From positions 310,001-374,000 of the forward strand of contig NZ_QKYU01000001.1 of the NCBI RefSeq assembly GCF_003253705.1: a stretch of 64,000 nucleotides of DNA, given 5' to 3'. A program made the position numbers and the translations under genes. Shown one piece after another: positions 20,312 to 29,528 of the stretch (the first letter of the stretch is position 1; every line of letters begins with the position of its first letter). The stretch is from Humitalea rosea (GTDB lineage Bacteria; Pseudomonadota; Alphaproteobacteria; Acetobacterales; Acetobacteraceae). The notes beneath the pieces were generated by a model that was given only the letters and a program-made list of their open reading frames with translations, was not told the DNA's origin and ran no database searches.

Positions 20312-21837
20312 GCCGCGGTCAACTCCACCTTGCGGAAGATCGGCGTCGGCGGTGCAAGCGGGGTGCCATCCGGCAAGGGGGTCGCCAGATCGGCCAGGCC
20401 CCGCGCCGCCTCGGGCACGCCGCACTGGTCCAGCATCATGCCCATGCTGCCCGGCATGAAGGGCAGCAGCACCGTCGCAAGCCCGCGCAGCGCGGTGTGC
20501 AGATGCCGCAGCACCGCCTCGCCGCGCACCGGATCGGTCTTCTTCAGGCTCCAGGGCTTTTGGGCATCGATCCAGGAATTGCCGAGGCGCACGACCTCCC
20601 AGACCCGCTCCAGCGCCTCGTGGAAGGCTTGGCGGTCGATCGCCTCGGCCACGCGCCCGGGCAGGGCCGCCACCGGGTCCAGCAACAGATGGTCGGCTTC
20701 GGTCAGCGCCACCAAAGCGGGCAGCTTGCCCTCGGCATTGCGCTGGATCAGCGAGAGGCTGCGCTGCGCCAGATTGCCCAGATCATTGGCAAGATCGCTG
20801 TTCAGCCGCCCGCCCAGCGCGCGGCGCGAGAAATCCCCGTCTTGCCCAAATGAGACCTCGCGCAGCAGGAAATACCGCACCGGGTCCAGCCCGTAGTCCT
20901 CGATCAGCGCCAGCGGGTCGATGACATTGCCCAGCGACTTGCTGATCTTCTGGCCCTCATTGGTCCACCAGCCATGGGCGAAGATCCGCTTGGGCAGCGG
21001 CAGCTCCGCCGCCATCAGGAAGGCCGGCCAGTAGATCGCGTGGAAGCGCAGGATATCCTTGCCGACGAAATGGATATCAGCCGGCCAGAACCGGTAGTCC
21101 TGAGCGTTTTCATCCGGATAGCCGACAGCCGTAAGGTAATTTGTGAGCGCGTCCAGCCAGACATACATCACATGCGCCGGATCATTCGGCACCGGCACGC
21201 CCCAGCTGAAGGACGTCCGCGAGATCGACAGATCCTGCAGCCCCGACTTGATGAAGGCGATCACCTCGTTGCGGCGGCTGGGGGGGGCGATGAATTCCGG
21301 GTTGGCGTCGAAATGCGCCAGCAGCCGCTCGCCCCAGGCCGAAAGCCGGAAGAACCAGGATGGCTCCCGCACCCATTCCACCGGGGCGCCGGAGGGGGCG
21401 AATTTCTGCCCGTCGCGCTCCACAAGCTCGTCGGGGCCGTAATAGGCCTCGTCGCGGACGGCGTACCAGCCTTCGTAATGGCCCTCATAGATCGCGCCGG
21501 CCTCCCGCAGCCGGGTCCAGAGCGCCTGGCAGGCGGCGTAATGCCGCGGTTCCGTGGTGCGGATGAAGCCGTCGTTGGAGAAGCCCATCGCCAGCGCCAG
21601 ATCGCGGAAGGTCTGGCTGACGCGATCCACGAAAGCCTGGGGCTCCTCGCCCGCATCCTGCGCCGCCTTCTCGACCTTCTGGCCATGCTCATCGGTGCCG
21701 GTCAGGAAGAAGACGTCAAAGCCCTGCATCCGCTTCCACCGCGCCAGCACATCAGCCGCGAGGCTGGTGTAGGCATGGCCGATGTGCGGCTTGTCGTTGA
21801 CGTAATAGATCGGGGTCGTGATGTAGAAAGGGCGCAT
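20308..21837 (-). CDS. metG: Methionyl-tRNA synthetase
   Basis: 509-residue class I synthetase charging initiator and elongator tRNA-Met. The HIGH motif is intact (residues 18-21, KPHIGHAYTSL), TGTDEHGQKVEKAA follows it, and the KMSKS loop reads KISKSLGN near residue 296. The protein ends after the anticodon-binding helical domain and lacks the C-terminal EMAP/Trbp111-like domain of longer MetG proteins, as is usual in this lineage. It lies between holB and tatD. Confidence 0.96.
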   Translation of the reverse strand: MRPFYITTPIYYVNDKPHIGHAYTSLAADVLARWKRMQGFDVFFLTGTDEHGQKVEKAAQDAGEEPQAFVDRVSQTFRDLALAMGFSNDGFIRTTEPRHYAACQALWTRLREAGAIYEGHYEGWYAVRDEAYYGPDELVERDGQKFAPSGAPVEWVREPSWFFRLSAWGERLLAHFDANPEFIAPPSRRNEVIAFIKSGLQDLSISRTSFSWGVPVPNDPAHVMYVWLDALTNYLTAVGYPDENAQDYRFWPADIHFVGKDILRFHAIYWPAFLMAAELPLPKRIFAHGWWTNEGQKISKSLGNVIDPLALIEDYGLDPVRYFLLREVSFGQDGDFSRRALGGRLNSDLANDLGNLAQRSLSLIQRNAEGKLPALVALTEADHLLLDPVAALPGRVAEAIDRQAFHEALERVWEVVRLGNSWIDAQKPWSLKKTDPVRGEAVLRHLHTALRGLATVLLPFMPGSMGMMLDQCGVPEAARGLADLATPLPDGTPLAPPTPIFRKVELTAA

Positions 21838-21858
21838 ACCGGGCTTCTACGCCGCAGG

Positions 21859-22872
21859 TCAGCGCCCCGCCAGCCAGCCCAGCATCGCAAGGCTCGACTG
21901 CTTGCGATCCAGTGCCAAAGCCTCGGTCCGTTTCGCCTGGGCGCCGACCCGGGACCAGGCTTCCGACCACTCCGCGAGCGGCCGCCCGGCGAGCCAGGGC
22001 TCGGCCTGCCCCTGCGCCGCCGCGGCCAAAGCGGCGGCCAGCCGCGCCCGCAGCAGCGCCCAGAACAGCACGAAGGCGCTGCCATCGCGCACCGCCGCCA
22101 GCCGGTCGGCCAGCGCGAACCAGGCGCGTTCATCCGGCCGCGACAAAGCGGCGAGGATGCGGCTCGCCTCGGCCGCGAGGGACAGCCCCTCCCCCTCGGC
22201 CAGCGACAGCGCCCGGCCCGGCGAGCCCGCCGCGACCTCGGCCAGCCGGGCGCGGTCGGCCTGCGGCATCTCCGGCAGCCAGCGGGCGAGCAGCCCCTGC
22301 ATCGCGGGCTCGGGCAGCGGCGACAGCTCCAGCCGCCGCATCCGGCTGCGCAGGGTCGGCAGCAGCGAGGCCGCGACATGGGAGACGACGAGCAGCACCG
22401 TGCTTTTTGACGGCTCCTCGATGGTCTTCAGCAGCGCATTGGCCGCACCAGGATGCATCGTCTCCGCCTCGTCCAGCAGCACGATGCGAAACCCGCCCTC
22501 GGCCGGGGTCAGCGAGAGGAAGCGCGGCACCTTCCGCGCTTCATCCACCGGGATCTGGCGGCGGACCTTGCCGGCGCCGACCTCGGGCGCCAGCACCATC
22601 AGATCGGCATGGCCGCCGGCGATGATGCGGCGGAACACCGGGTCGCTCTCCGGCACATGCAGCGGCGGCTTGCCGGCCACATCCGGCGGCATCCCCGCCA
22701 GCAGCCAGCGGGCGAACCGGAAGGCGAGCGTCGCCTTGCCGATCCCGGCGGGGCCGGCGAGCAGCCAGGCGTGGTGCAGCTTGCCCGAGCGCGCCGCCTC
22801 GGCCAGCCGCGCGGCGGCGGCATCATGCCCGACCAGATCGGGGTTGGCCCGCGGTTCAGGCGGCAGGCTCAT
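21859..22872 (-). CDS. holB: DNA polymerase III delta' subunit
   Basis: 337-residue clamp-loader AAA+ subunit. The P-loop is LLAGPAGIGKATLA (about 38-50), and the sensor region reads RIVLLDEAETMHPGAANALLKTIEEP followed by LRSRMRRLEL, which is the SRC-like segment with Arg in place of Cys. There is no four-Cys zinc module, as in other alphaproteobacterial delta' proteins. The start overlaps the tmk 3' end by four bases. The tmk-holB pairing is very conserved. Confidence 0.92.
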   Translation of the reverse strand: MSLPPEPRANPDLVGHDAAAARLAEAARSGKLHHAWLLAGPAGIGKATLAFRFARWLLAGMPPDVAGKPPLHVPESDPVFRRIIAGGHADLMVLAPEVGAGKVRRQIPVDEARKVPRFLSLTPAEGGFRIVLLDEAETMHPGAANALLKTIEEPSKSTVLLVVSHVAASLLPTLRSRMRRLELSPLPEPAMQGLLARWLPEMPQADRARLAEVAAGSPGRALSLAEGEGLSLAAEASRILAALSRPDERAWFALADRLAAVRDGSAFVLFWALLRARLAAALAAAAQGQAEPWLAGRPLAEWSEAWSRVGAQAKRTEALALDRKQSSLAMLGWLAGR

Positions 22873-23495
22873 CCGAGGCGCCCGGCGATCGCGGCATCGA
22901 TGGCGGCGGCGACAGCGGATTCGGCCTGGCTGGCATCGAGCACGGCGCAGCGGTCCGGCTCAGCGGCGGCAATCGCCAGGAAGGCGGCCCGGATCGCGGC
23001 GTGGAAGCCAGCCCCCAGCCGTTCGTAGCGGTTGAGCGGGCCCCGCGCGCCGGCGCGCGCCATGCCCGCCTCGGGCGGCACATCCAGCACCAGGGTCAGC
23101 TCCGGCACCACCGGCCCCAGGGCCAGCGCCGACAAGGCCAGGAAATCGGCGCGCGCAAGGCCCTGGCTGCCCTGATAGGCCCAGGTGCTATCGGCAAAGC
23201 GGTCGCAGACCACCCAGATCCCGGCGGCCAGGGCGGGGCCGATCAGCCGTGCGACATGCTCGCGCCGCGCGGCGAAATGCAGCATGGCCTCGGCCAGCGG
23301 GTCCCAGCCGTGGTCGCCGCCGAGCAGCAGCCCCCGGATCGCCTCGGCCCCCGGCGGACCACCAGGCTCGCGCGTGAGCAGCACCGGATGCCCGGCCTCG
23401 GCCAGACGCCGCGCCAGGGCACGCGCCTGGGTGGATTTGCCCGCGCCCTCGCCGCCCTCCAGCGTGATGAACCGCCCCCTCAAGCGCCCAGCCAT
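22869..23495 (-). CDS. tmk: Thymidylate kinase
   Basis: 208-residue dTMP kinase making dTDP. The P-loop is TLEGGEGAGKST (about 11-22). TREPGGPPGAEAIRGLLL holds the DRX/LID-partner region, and VVCDRFADSTWAYQG is the signature of the family. ATG 23495 lies inside the end of dacF (16-base overlap) and gives the expected short N-terminus. It runs into holB with a four-base overlap. Confidence 0.95.
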   Translation of the reverse strand: MAGRLRGRFITLEGGEGAGKSTQARALARRLAEAGHPVLLTREPGGPPGAEAIRGLLLGGDHGWDPLAEAMLHFAARREHVARLIGPALAAGIWVVCDRFADSTWAYQGSQGLARADFLALSALALGPVVPELTLVLDVPPEAGMARAGARGPLNRYERLGAGFHAAIRAAFLAIAAAEPDRCAVLDASQAESAVAAAIDAAIAGRLG

Positions 23496-24745
23496 CTCCC
23501 GATCACGGCCGGGATGCGCGGCAGCAGCCCGAGCCGCGCCACATCCGCGCCCGCGATCAGCGGCACCACCATGGGCGGCACGCCGGCACCGCCGACCTCC
23601 AGCCGCCCGATCTCCTGCCCGCGCAGCACCGGCGCGGGGATCGGGGCGTCGTAGCGCACCTTCACATCCAGCCGGTTGCGCCAGGCCCGCGGCAGGGTGA
23701 TCACGAGGTCCCTGCCCCCCACCAGCGGCACCGTCGGCCGCTCGCCCAGATAGACCGGGGCTTCCTCCACCGTATCGGCGGCGCGGAACAGCACGACATT
23801 GTCGAACTCGCGGAAGCCCCATTCCATCAGCCGCTCGCTCTCATCCTGGCGCGCGCGCATGGAGAGCAGGCCGTTCAGCACCAGGATCAGCCGGCGTTCG
23901 CCGCGCTTGGCGGTGCCGGTCAGGCCATAGCCCGCATCCTCGGTATGTCCGGTCTTCATCCCATCCGCCCCGGCGACGCGGCCGAGCAGCGGGTTGCGGT
24001 TCTCCTGGGTGATGTCGCTCCAGCGGAAGGATCGCTCGCTGTACAGGCGGAAATGGTCGGGGAAGTCGTTGATGATCCGCCGGGTGAGGATGGCGAGGTC
24101 GCGGCAGGTCATGCGGTGCTCGGGGTCGGGCCAGCCGGTGACGTTGCGGAAGTGGCTGTTGCGCAGGCCGATGCGCCGCCCCGTCTCGTTCATCATATCG
24201 ACGAACTGCTGCTCGCTGCCGGCGATGCCCTCGGCCAGCACGATGCAGGCGTCATTGCCCGATTGCACGATCACGCCGCGGGCGAGGTTCTCCAGGCTGA
24301 TGTCCGAGCCCAGTTCGACGAACATCTTCGACCCGCCCATCCGCCAGGCGCGCTCGGAGACGGTGAAGGTCTGGTCGGGGCGCAGGCGGCCCTGCTTCAG
24401 CAGGTCGAAGACGACATACATCGTCATCAGCTTGGACATCGAGGACGGCGGCATCCGCTCATCCGCGTTCTTTTCCAGCAGCACCGCGCCGGTATCGGCA
24501 TCCAGGATCAGCGCCTGGCGGGCGATGGTGTCGAAGGGGCCGAGCGGCGTGCTGCCGGGCGATCCCACCGGGGCCGGGGCGGCCCGGGGGGCGGCGCGGG
24601 CGGCGGGCTGGCGCGCCTGGGCCAGGGCGAGACCCGGGGCCAGGGCAACACCCAGGGCGACACTGGGCACCAGGGCCGCGCCAGCGAGGAGCAGGACCCG
24701 GCGCGAGGCCGGGCGCGAAAGGATGGGGGCGGGAGCTTCGGTCAC
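23480..24745 (-). CDS. dacF: D-alanyl-D-alanine carboxypeptidase (PBP5/6-type, peptidase S11)
   Basis: 421-residue periplasmic penicillin-binding protein trimming the terminal D-Ala from peptidoglycan pentapeptides. A signal-peptide-like hydrophobic stretch (about 16-42) ends ALAQA. Active-site motifs are SMSK (Ser102, Lys105), SGN in VQSGNDACIVLAEG, and KTG in GMKTGHTEDAGYGLTG. A C-terminal PBP5_C-like beta domain follows. An Ala/Pro-rich linker separates signal and enzyme. It overlaps tmk and is close behind rlpA, in a cell-wall gene group. Confidence 0.93.
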   Translation of the reverse strand: MTEAPAPILSRPASRRVLLLAGAALVPSVALGVALAPGLALAQARQPAARAAPRAAPAPVGSPGSTPLGPFDTIARQALILDADTGAVLLEKNADERMPPSSMSKLMTMYVVFDLLKQGRLRPDQTFTVSERAWRMGGSKMFVELGSDISLENLARGVIVQSGNDACIVLAEGIAGSEQQFVDMMNETGRRIGLRNSHFRNVTGWPDPEHRMTCRDLAILTRRIINDFPDHFRLYSERSFRWSDITQENRNPLLGRVAGADGMKTGHTEDAGYGLTGTAKRGERRLILVLNGLLSMRARQDESERLMEWGFREFDNVVLFRAADTVEEAPVYLGERPTVPLVGGRDLVITLPRAWRNRLDVKVRYDAPIPAPVLRGQEIGRLEVGGAGVPPMVVPLIAGADVARLGLLPRIPAVIGRWLGA

Positions 24746-24780
24746 GCCGCGTCTATAGCACCGGCCGAGGCGCCGGGGGA

Positions 24781-25671
24781 TCAGTCCACGATAATTCGGG
24801 CACCGGAAATCCCGGTGCCGAGCACGCGCTCCAGCGCCGCATCGGCCTCCGCCGCCGAATGCAGCGGCCCGAGCCGGACCCGGTATTCCGCCGCCCGCCC
24901 GCTGCCGAAGCGCTCGACCCGGGCGCCGCCGATTCGCGCCGCCTGACGGGCCGCGGCGTCGCGGCCGGTGAAGCGTCCGGCCTCGACCAGGATCTGGCCG
25001 GGGTTGGCCGGAACGCTCCGGGCCTGCTGCGGCAAGGATATGTTCACCGGCGCCGCCGCGATCGGGGCGGCCACCACCGCGGCGGCGGGGCGGCCCTGGC
25101 GCAGCCGGTCGGATTGGCGGGCCCCCGGTGTCAGCGCGAGGGCCTCGCGCTCCACCGTGCCGGAGGGGGCGGCGGCGATGGCGAGCGGCACCGCCTCGGG
25201 CGCCGGCAGCCCGGTCGCGATGGCGCGGGAGGCCTCGGCCTCGACTGCGATCCTGAGGCGGGTGCCCTGCCCCGCCTGCAACAGGCTGGCGGCGCGGGGC
25301 GAGAGGCTGAGCACGCGGCCGGGGTTCACCGGGCCGCGGTCATTGACCCGCACCAGCAGTTCCAGCCCGGCGTCGAGGTTGGTGACGCGCAGGATCGCCG
25401 GCATCTGCAAGGTGCGGTGCGCGGCCATCAGGGCTGCGGGATCGTAGCGCTCGCCATTGGCGGTCAGCCGGCCGGCCCGGGGATCGGGGATGATGCTGGC
25501 GAGGCCGGTCTCGACGAGGGAGAAATTCTCGGCCGGGTAGGACCAGACCCCGCCCGCGCTATAGGGCGCGCCGATCAGGTAGCGCGCGGAGGGGGCCGGC
25601 GGCGCGGGGCGGCGGGCGCAGCCGGACAGCAGCACAACGGCGGCAAGCGCCGCCCCGATACCAAGCCTCAC
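24781..25671 (-). CDS. rlpA: RlpA-like septal-ring lipoprotein with SPOR domain
   Basis: 296-residue predicted lipoprotein. The N-terminus VRLGIGAALAAVVLLSGC is a signal peptide with lipobox LSGC. A double-psi beta-barrel (about 40-130) includes RLTANGERYDPAALMAAHRTL and VRVNDRGPVNPGRVLSLSPRAA, matching RlpA transglycosylase proteins that cut glycan strands lacking stem peptides. The last 70 residues form a SPOR domain that binds denuded glycan at division sites. GTG 25671 overlaps the mltB stop (GTGA). The frame remains open upstream, but that portion looks non-coding. Confidence 0.88.
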   Translation of the reverse strand: MRLGIGAALAAVVLLSGCARRPAPPAPSARYLIGAPYSAGGVWSYPAENFSLVETGLASIIPDPRAGRLTANGERYDPAALMAAHRTLQMPAILRVTNLDAGLELLVRVNDRGPVNPGRVLSLSPRAASLLQAGQGTRLRIAVEAEASRAIATGLPAPEAVPLAIAAAPSGTVEREALALTPGARQSDRLRQGRPAAAVVAAPIAAAPVNISLPQQARSVPANPGQILVEAGRFTGRDAAARQAARIGGARVERFGSGRAAEYRVRLGPLHSAAEADAALERVLGTGISGARIIVD

Positions 25672-26651
25672 GCCACGCGGTCCGACAGCAGCCCGACGCC
25701 GAGCGCGTAGAAGGTGGAGGGGTTGTAGCGGCGGATGGCGCTGAAGTTCGGATAGACGATGAAAGCCTGCCCGCCGCCATCGGCCCCGCCCGGCACCAGG
25801 ATGCTGCAGTCCACATCGACGTTCGGCAGCGGCGTGCCATCGCTTTGCACCACCCCGGCCGCGGCCCATTCGGGCAGCTTGCGGCGGTTGTCGAGCCGCG
25901 CCTCGGCGATGTCGAAGCCGCGGGGCAGCAGCACCTCCCGCCCCCAGCGGAACTCCTCCCGCCAGCCGCTGCGGGCCAGGTAATTGGCGATGGAGCCCAG
26001 CGCGTCGCCGCGATCATCCCAGATATCGCGGCGGCCATCGCCGTTGAAATCCACCGCCAGCCGCTCGAAGGAGGTCGGCATGAACTGCGGCTGGCCCATC
26101 GCCCCGGCCCAGGAGCCGCGCATCCGCTCCGGCGTCACATGCCCGGCCTCCAGGATGCGCAGGGCGGCCATCAACTCGCCGCGGAAGAAGCTGGCGCGGC
26201 GGCCCTCCCAGGCCAGGGTCGCGAGGGATTCCACCACGTTGAAATTGCCGGTGTAGGTGCCGTAATTGGTCTCCATCCCCCAGATGGCGACGACCACCCG
26301 CGGGTTGACGCTGTAGCGCGCGCCGATCGCTTCCAGCAACGCGCGGTTGTCCGCGAAGACCTGGCGGCCGCGGTCGATGCGCGAGGAGGTGATCTGGCGG
26401 TCGCGGTACTGCACCCAGGTCATGGTGAATTCGGGCTGGCGCCGGTCCAGCTCCAGCACCCGCGCATTCGGCCGCAGCCCGGACAGCGCCAGGGTCAGCA
26501 TGGCCTGGGACAGGCCGGCGCGGCGGGCCTCGACCCGCACGCCTTCCAGGAATTGCGTGAAATTGGGCTGAGTCTGGGCCGAGCTTGAGGTGGCCACGAG
26601 CACCGGAAGCAAGCCCGCGACTCGGCGGAGAACGAGACGTCGCGCGATCAT
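25668..26651 (-). CDS. mltB: Lytic murein transglycosylase MltB-type
   Basis: 327-residue exported lytic transglycosylase. A signal-like N-terminus (VLRRVAGLLPVLVATSSSAQ) lacks a lipobox Cys, so the protein is probably soluble periplasmic, like SltB/MltB2 forms. The catalytic Glu127 is in IWGMETNYGTYTGNF. Other family landmarks are MGQPQFMPTSF and the EF-hand-like DFNGDGRRDIWDD. ATG 26651 is chosen. It is the first gene of the long minus-strand run and is divergent from the MmgE/PrpD gene over 131 bases. Confidence 0.93.
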   Translation of the reverse strand: MIARRLVLRRVAGLLPVLVATSSSAQTQPNFTQFLEGVRVEARRAGLSQAMLTLALSGLRPNARVLELDRRQPEFTMTWVQYRDRQITSSRIDRGRQVFADNRALLEAIGARYSVNPRVVVAIWGMETNYGTYTGNFNVVESLATLAWEGRRASFFRGELMAALRILEAGHVTPERMRGSWAGAMGQPQFMPTSFERLAVDFNGDGRRDIWDDRGDALGSIANYLARSGWREEFRWGREVLLPRGFDIAEARLDNRRKLPEWAAAGVVQSDGTPLPNVDVDCSILVPGGADGGGQAFIVYPNFSAIRRYNPSTFYALGVGLLSDRVA

Positions 26652-26782
26652 GGATCGATGCGTGCCACGGTCTGCCCCCCGGCTGCAACCGCCGCGTCGC
26701 AACCCGGGCGTGCAGTTGGCGCGCCTCCCGAGGGTGTGACAATCTGGCGGCCAAGATCGGATTGTTTTGGGAGAACGCCGCC

Positions 26783-28198
26783 ATGGCCGCCGTTACCGCT
26801 GACCTCGCCGCCTTCAGTGCCGCCCTGCGTTGGGACGCCCTGCCCGCCGCCGTCCAGGAGCGCACGCGGCTGCTGGTGCTGGACCTCGTGGGCAATATGC
26901 TGCGCGGCCGGCGCGAGGCCGAAAGCACCCCGCCGCTGATCGCCGCGATGACCGCCCTCGGCCTGACCCAGGGCAATGCCACGGTGTTCGGGGACCGCGC
27001 GCGGATGGCCCCGGCGGGTGCCGCGCTGCTGAACGGCACCAACGCCCATAGCCTGGATTTCGACGACACCCATGCCGCCGGCAGCCTGCATCCGGGCGCG
27101 CCGGTGATCCCGGCCGCCCTTGCCGCCGCGGAGATGACCGGCGCCGATGGCGCGACCACCCTGGCCGCCATCGTCGCGGGCTATGAGGTGACGAACCGCC
27201 TGGCGGTCGCCCTGCCCGCCGGGGCGCATTACGACCGCGGCTACCATCCGACCGCGACCTGCGGCGTCTTCGGCGCGGCGGCGGCGGTGGGGCGGATCAT
27301 GGGGCTGGATGCGGCCGGCATCGCCTCGGCCTTCGGCATCGCGCTGTCGCAATCGGCGGGTTCGCTGCAATTCCTCAACAATGGCGCCTGGACCAAGCGC
27401 TTCCAGGTCGGCTGGGCCTGCATGGGCGGGCTCGCCGCCGGCACCCTGGCGGCCCAGGGCTTTCGTGGCGCCGGCGAGGCGCTGGAAGGCAAGGCCGGTT
27501 TTTTGCGCGCCTATGCGCCCGATCCGGTGCCGGAACGCGCGCTGCGCGGGCTCGGCCAGGAATGGGAGCTGATGCAGACCGCCGTGAAGCCCTACCCCTC
27601 CTGCCGCTACGGCCATGCCGGGGTGGATGCGGCGCTGGCGCTGCGGGCCGAGCTTGGGCTGAAGGCGGAGGAGATCGAGGCGGTGACCCTCGGCCTGCCG
27701 GCGGCGGGGATGCTGCTGGTGGGCGCGCCGCTGGAGCGCAAGCAGGACCCGCGCAATGTGGTGGACGGGCAGTTCAGCGGCCCCTTCGTCATCGCCTGCG
27801 CCCTGGCGCGCGGCCATTTCGGCTGGGAGTCCTACGAGTGGTTACAGGCGCCCGATCTGCGCCGGCTGATGAGCAAGATCACCTGTGAGCAGGACCCCGA
27901 GATCCAGGCGCATTTCCCGCAGCAGATGTCGGGCAAGGTGACGCTGCGCGCCCGGGGCGAGGTCTTCTCCCGCACCGTGGTGATCCCCAAGGGCGAGCCG
28001 GACAATTTCCTCACCGAGGCGGAGATCGAAGCCAAGTTCCATGCCCTGGCCGATGCGGTGCTCGGGGCCTCGCAGGCCGGGCGGCTGGCCGAGGCGGTGC
28101 TGTGCCTGGACCGCGCCCCGGGGGTCGCCCCCCTGCTGGCGTTGGCCCAGCCCGCCGGTCAGCCGTTGACGCAGGCGGCGCCGGGGCGCGCCGCCTGA
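26783..28198 (+). CDS. MmgE/PrpD family protein
   Basis: 471-residue member of the 2-methylcitrate dehydratase/iminodisuccinate epimerase family. Landmarks are LLVLDLVGNMLRGRR, NGTNAHSLDFDDTHAAGSLHPGAPV, YHPTATCGVFGAAAA and KPYPSCRYGH. No prpB or prpC is adjacent, so a role in propionate use is not supported by context. These proteins are also found in catabolic clusters for other dicarboxylates. ATG 26783 has GGGAGA ten bases upstream; the frame extends further but without a better start. Confidence 0.88.
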   Translation: MAAVTADLAAFSAALRWDALPAAVQERTRLLVLDLVGNMLRGRREAESTPPLIAAMTALGLTQGNATVFGDRARMAPAGAALLNGTNAHSLDFDDTHAAGSLHPGAPVIPAALAAAEMTGADGATTLAAIVAGYEVTNRLAVALPAGAHYDRGYHPTATCGVFGAAAAVGRIMGLDAAGIASAFGIALSQSAGSLQFLNNGAWTKRFQVGWACMGGLAAGTLAAQGFRGAGEALEGKAGFLRAYAPDPVPERALRGLGQEWELMQTAVKPYPSCRYGHAGVDAALALRAELGLKAEEIEAVTLGLPAAGMLLVGAPLERKQDPRNVVDGQFSGPFVIACALARGHFGWESYEWLQAPDLRRLMSKITCEQDPEIQAHFPQQMSGKVTLRARGEVFSRTVVIPKGEPDNFLTEAEIEAKFHALADAVLGASQAGRLAEAVLCLDRAPGVAPLLALAQPAGQPLTQAAPGRAA

Positions 28199-28205
28199 TC
28201 CTGCG

Positions 28206-29264
28206 TCAGAAGCGGGCGGAGACGCTGAGGCTGCCGAATTGCTGCAGCCCCTGCTCCCGCCCGATGCCATTGCCGCGGCTGCCCTGGCCGTAGAACTCCT
28301 CGGTGCGGAAGACCTGGGTATAGGCGATGCGGACGCCATGCCAGATGAAGGCGACGCCCACCTGCATGTCGCCCACCAGGGGCCGCGCCGTCACACCGGG
28401 GCTGTCGCGCCAGGTATTGCCTTCGAGCAGCAGGTCGCGGGCGACGGCCCGGCCCTCGGCCCCGGCGAAGACGTACCAGCCGAACTCATCGGTCTTCGGC
28501 TGGAAGAAGGCCGAGCCCGCCAGGGAGGGACGCACGCGCGGCGGCCCGAAATCGGCATCCAGCCCCTGGCCGATGCGGAACATGCCGCCCGCGGCGGCGA
28601 AGGTGGTGAGGTTGCCGAGCGCCAGGGTCATCGAGGGGATGAGGTCCATCTCCATCCCCAGGACCCCCGGCAGCTCCCGCCGCCATTTGCGGTCGAGCAC
28701 CAGATCGACCACCGGCTCGTCATGCAGCTGGTAGGCCCAGCCATTGGCCGGCGCGTCGTCGATCAGGCGATGGAAGTCGTTCTGCACCTGGCGCCCGAGG
28801 GCCGAGGGGCCGACCAGCCCCGCCTGCAGCTCCACCACCGACAGCGTATCGGCCGTGGCCCGGGTCAGCGAGACCGAGCCCAGCAGCAGCCCGGCATAGG
28901 GCCGGTCGCGCGGGTCGGCGGTGTAGGTGTTGGTATCCCCCGGCGTGTAGATCGAATGCGACACCGAGGCCCCCCAGCGCAGCGCGCCCGGGCCCTGGAG
29001 GAAGTCGAGCTGCCGGTCCAGCCAGGCCAAGGGCGAGGGCAGGTCCGCCGAGGGCGAACGGTACATCAGCTGCACGCCATTGGTGTAGTAGCGGTCGGTG
29101 CCGCCCAGGGTGTCGTTCTCGATCGAGACCGAGACGGTCCCATAGGGGTCGGGGGCCGGGGGCGTGGTCGGTGTGGTGATCAGGGGCGTCTGGGCCGCCG
29201 CGGCGCCCGCGCTGAAGATCCAGGCGGCGGCCGCGAGCCGTCGGATGGTCGGGGGGTTGATCAT
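28206..29264 (-). CDS. LpxR-type lipid A 3'-O-deacylase family outer-membrane protein
   Basis: 352-residue beta-barrel of the LpxR/DUF2219 family. It has a signal peptide (about 1-24, ending GAAAAQ). The active-site-like region SIENDTLGGTDRYYTNGVQL sits in the first strand, and SVSHSIYTPGDTN contains the His expected from LpxR. The protein ends in an aromatic residue (VSARF), typical of outer-membrane barrels. Family function is removal of the 3'-acyl chains of lipid A; activity here is inferred. ATG 29264 has a GGAG-like site. It converges with the MmgE/PrpD gene with seven bases between. Confidence 0.85.
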   Translation of the reverse strand: MINPPTIRRLAAAAWIFSAGAAAAQTPLITTPTTPPAPDPYGTVSVSIENDTLGGTDRYYTNGVQLMYRSPSADLPSPLAWLDRQLDFLQGPGALRWGASVSHSIYTPGDTNTYTADPRDRPYAGLLLGSVSLTRATADTLSVVELQAGLVGPSALGRQVQNDFHRLIDDAPANGWAYQLHDEPVVDLVLDRKWRRELPGVLGMEMDLIPSMTLALGNLTTFAAAGGMFRIGQGLDADFGPPRVRPSLAGSAFFQPKTDEFGWYVFAGAEGRAVARDLLLEGNTWRDSPGVTARPLVGDMQVGVAFIWHGVRIAYTQVFRTEEFYGQGSRGNGIGREQGLQQFGSLSVSARF

Positions 29265-29301
29265 GGGCTCTCCAGGAGGGTATCGCGCGTTGCGGGGTCT
29301 C

Positions 29302-29340
29302 TTGCGCGGAACCGGCTTTTACGCAACGCATTCCGCGCAA
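29302..29340. repeat. Perfect 10-bp inverted repeat upstream of lpxR-like gene and tRNA-Ser
   Basis: TTGCGCGGAA (29302-29311) and TTCCGCGCAA (29331-29340) are exact reverse complements separated by 19 bases. They lie in the short divergent gap between the LpxR-like gene and tRNA-Ser. It could be an operator or a structured leader. A run of four T inside the loop is the only AT-rich part. Confidence 0.5.
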
Positions 29341-29366
29341 TGCGGGTTGCCCGCGGCGCGGCGTCA

Positions 29367-29456
29367 GGACGGGTGGCCGAGTGGTCTATGGCAGCGGTCT
29401 TGAAAACCGCCGGGGGGGCAACTCCTCCGTGGGTTCGAATCCCACCCCGTCCGCCA
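29367..29456 (+). tRNA. tRNA-Ser(UGA)
   Basis: Class II cloverleaf of 90 bases with encoded CCA. The acceptor stem pairs GGACGGG (29367-29373) with CCCGTCC (29446-29452). The anticodon stem GCGGT/ACCGC encloses CTTGAAA with anticodon TGA at 29401-29403. A long variable arm and the T-loop TTCGAAT follow. A decayed transposase begins about 70 bases downstream. Confidence 0.97.
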
Positions 29457-29528
29457 TTGATCCCATAAATTTCAATATGTCAGACGGGTTTATTGTAACC
29501 GGGGCAAAAGTCCGCCCGGCTGAAGGGT

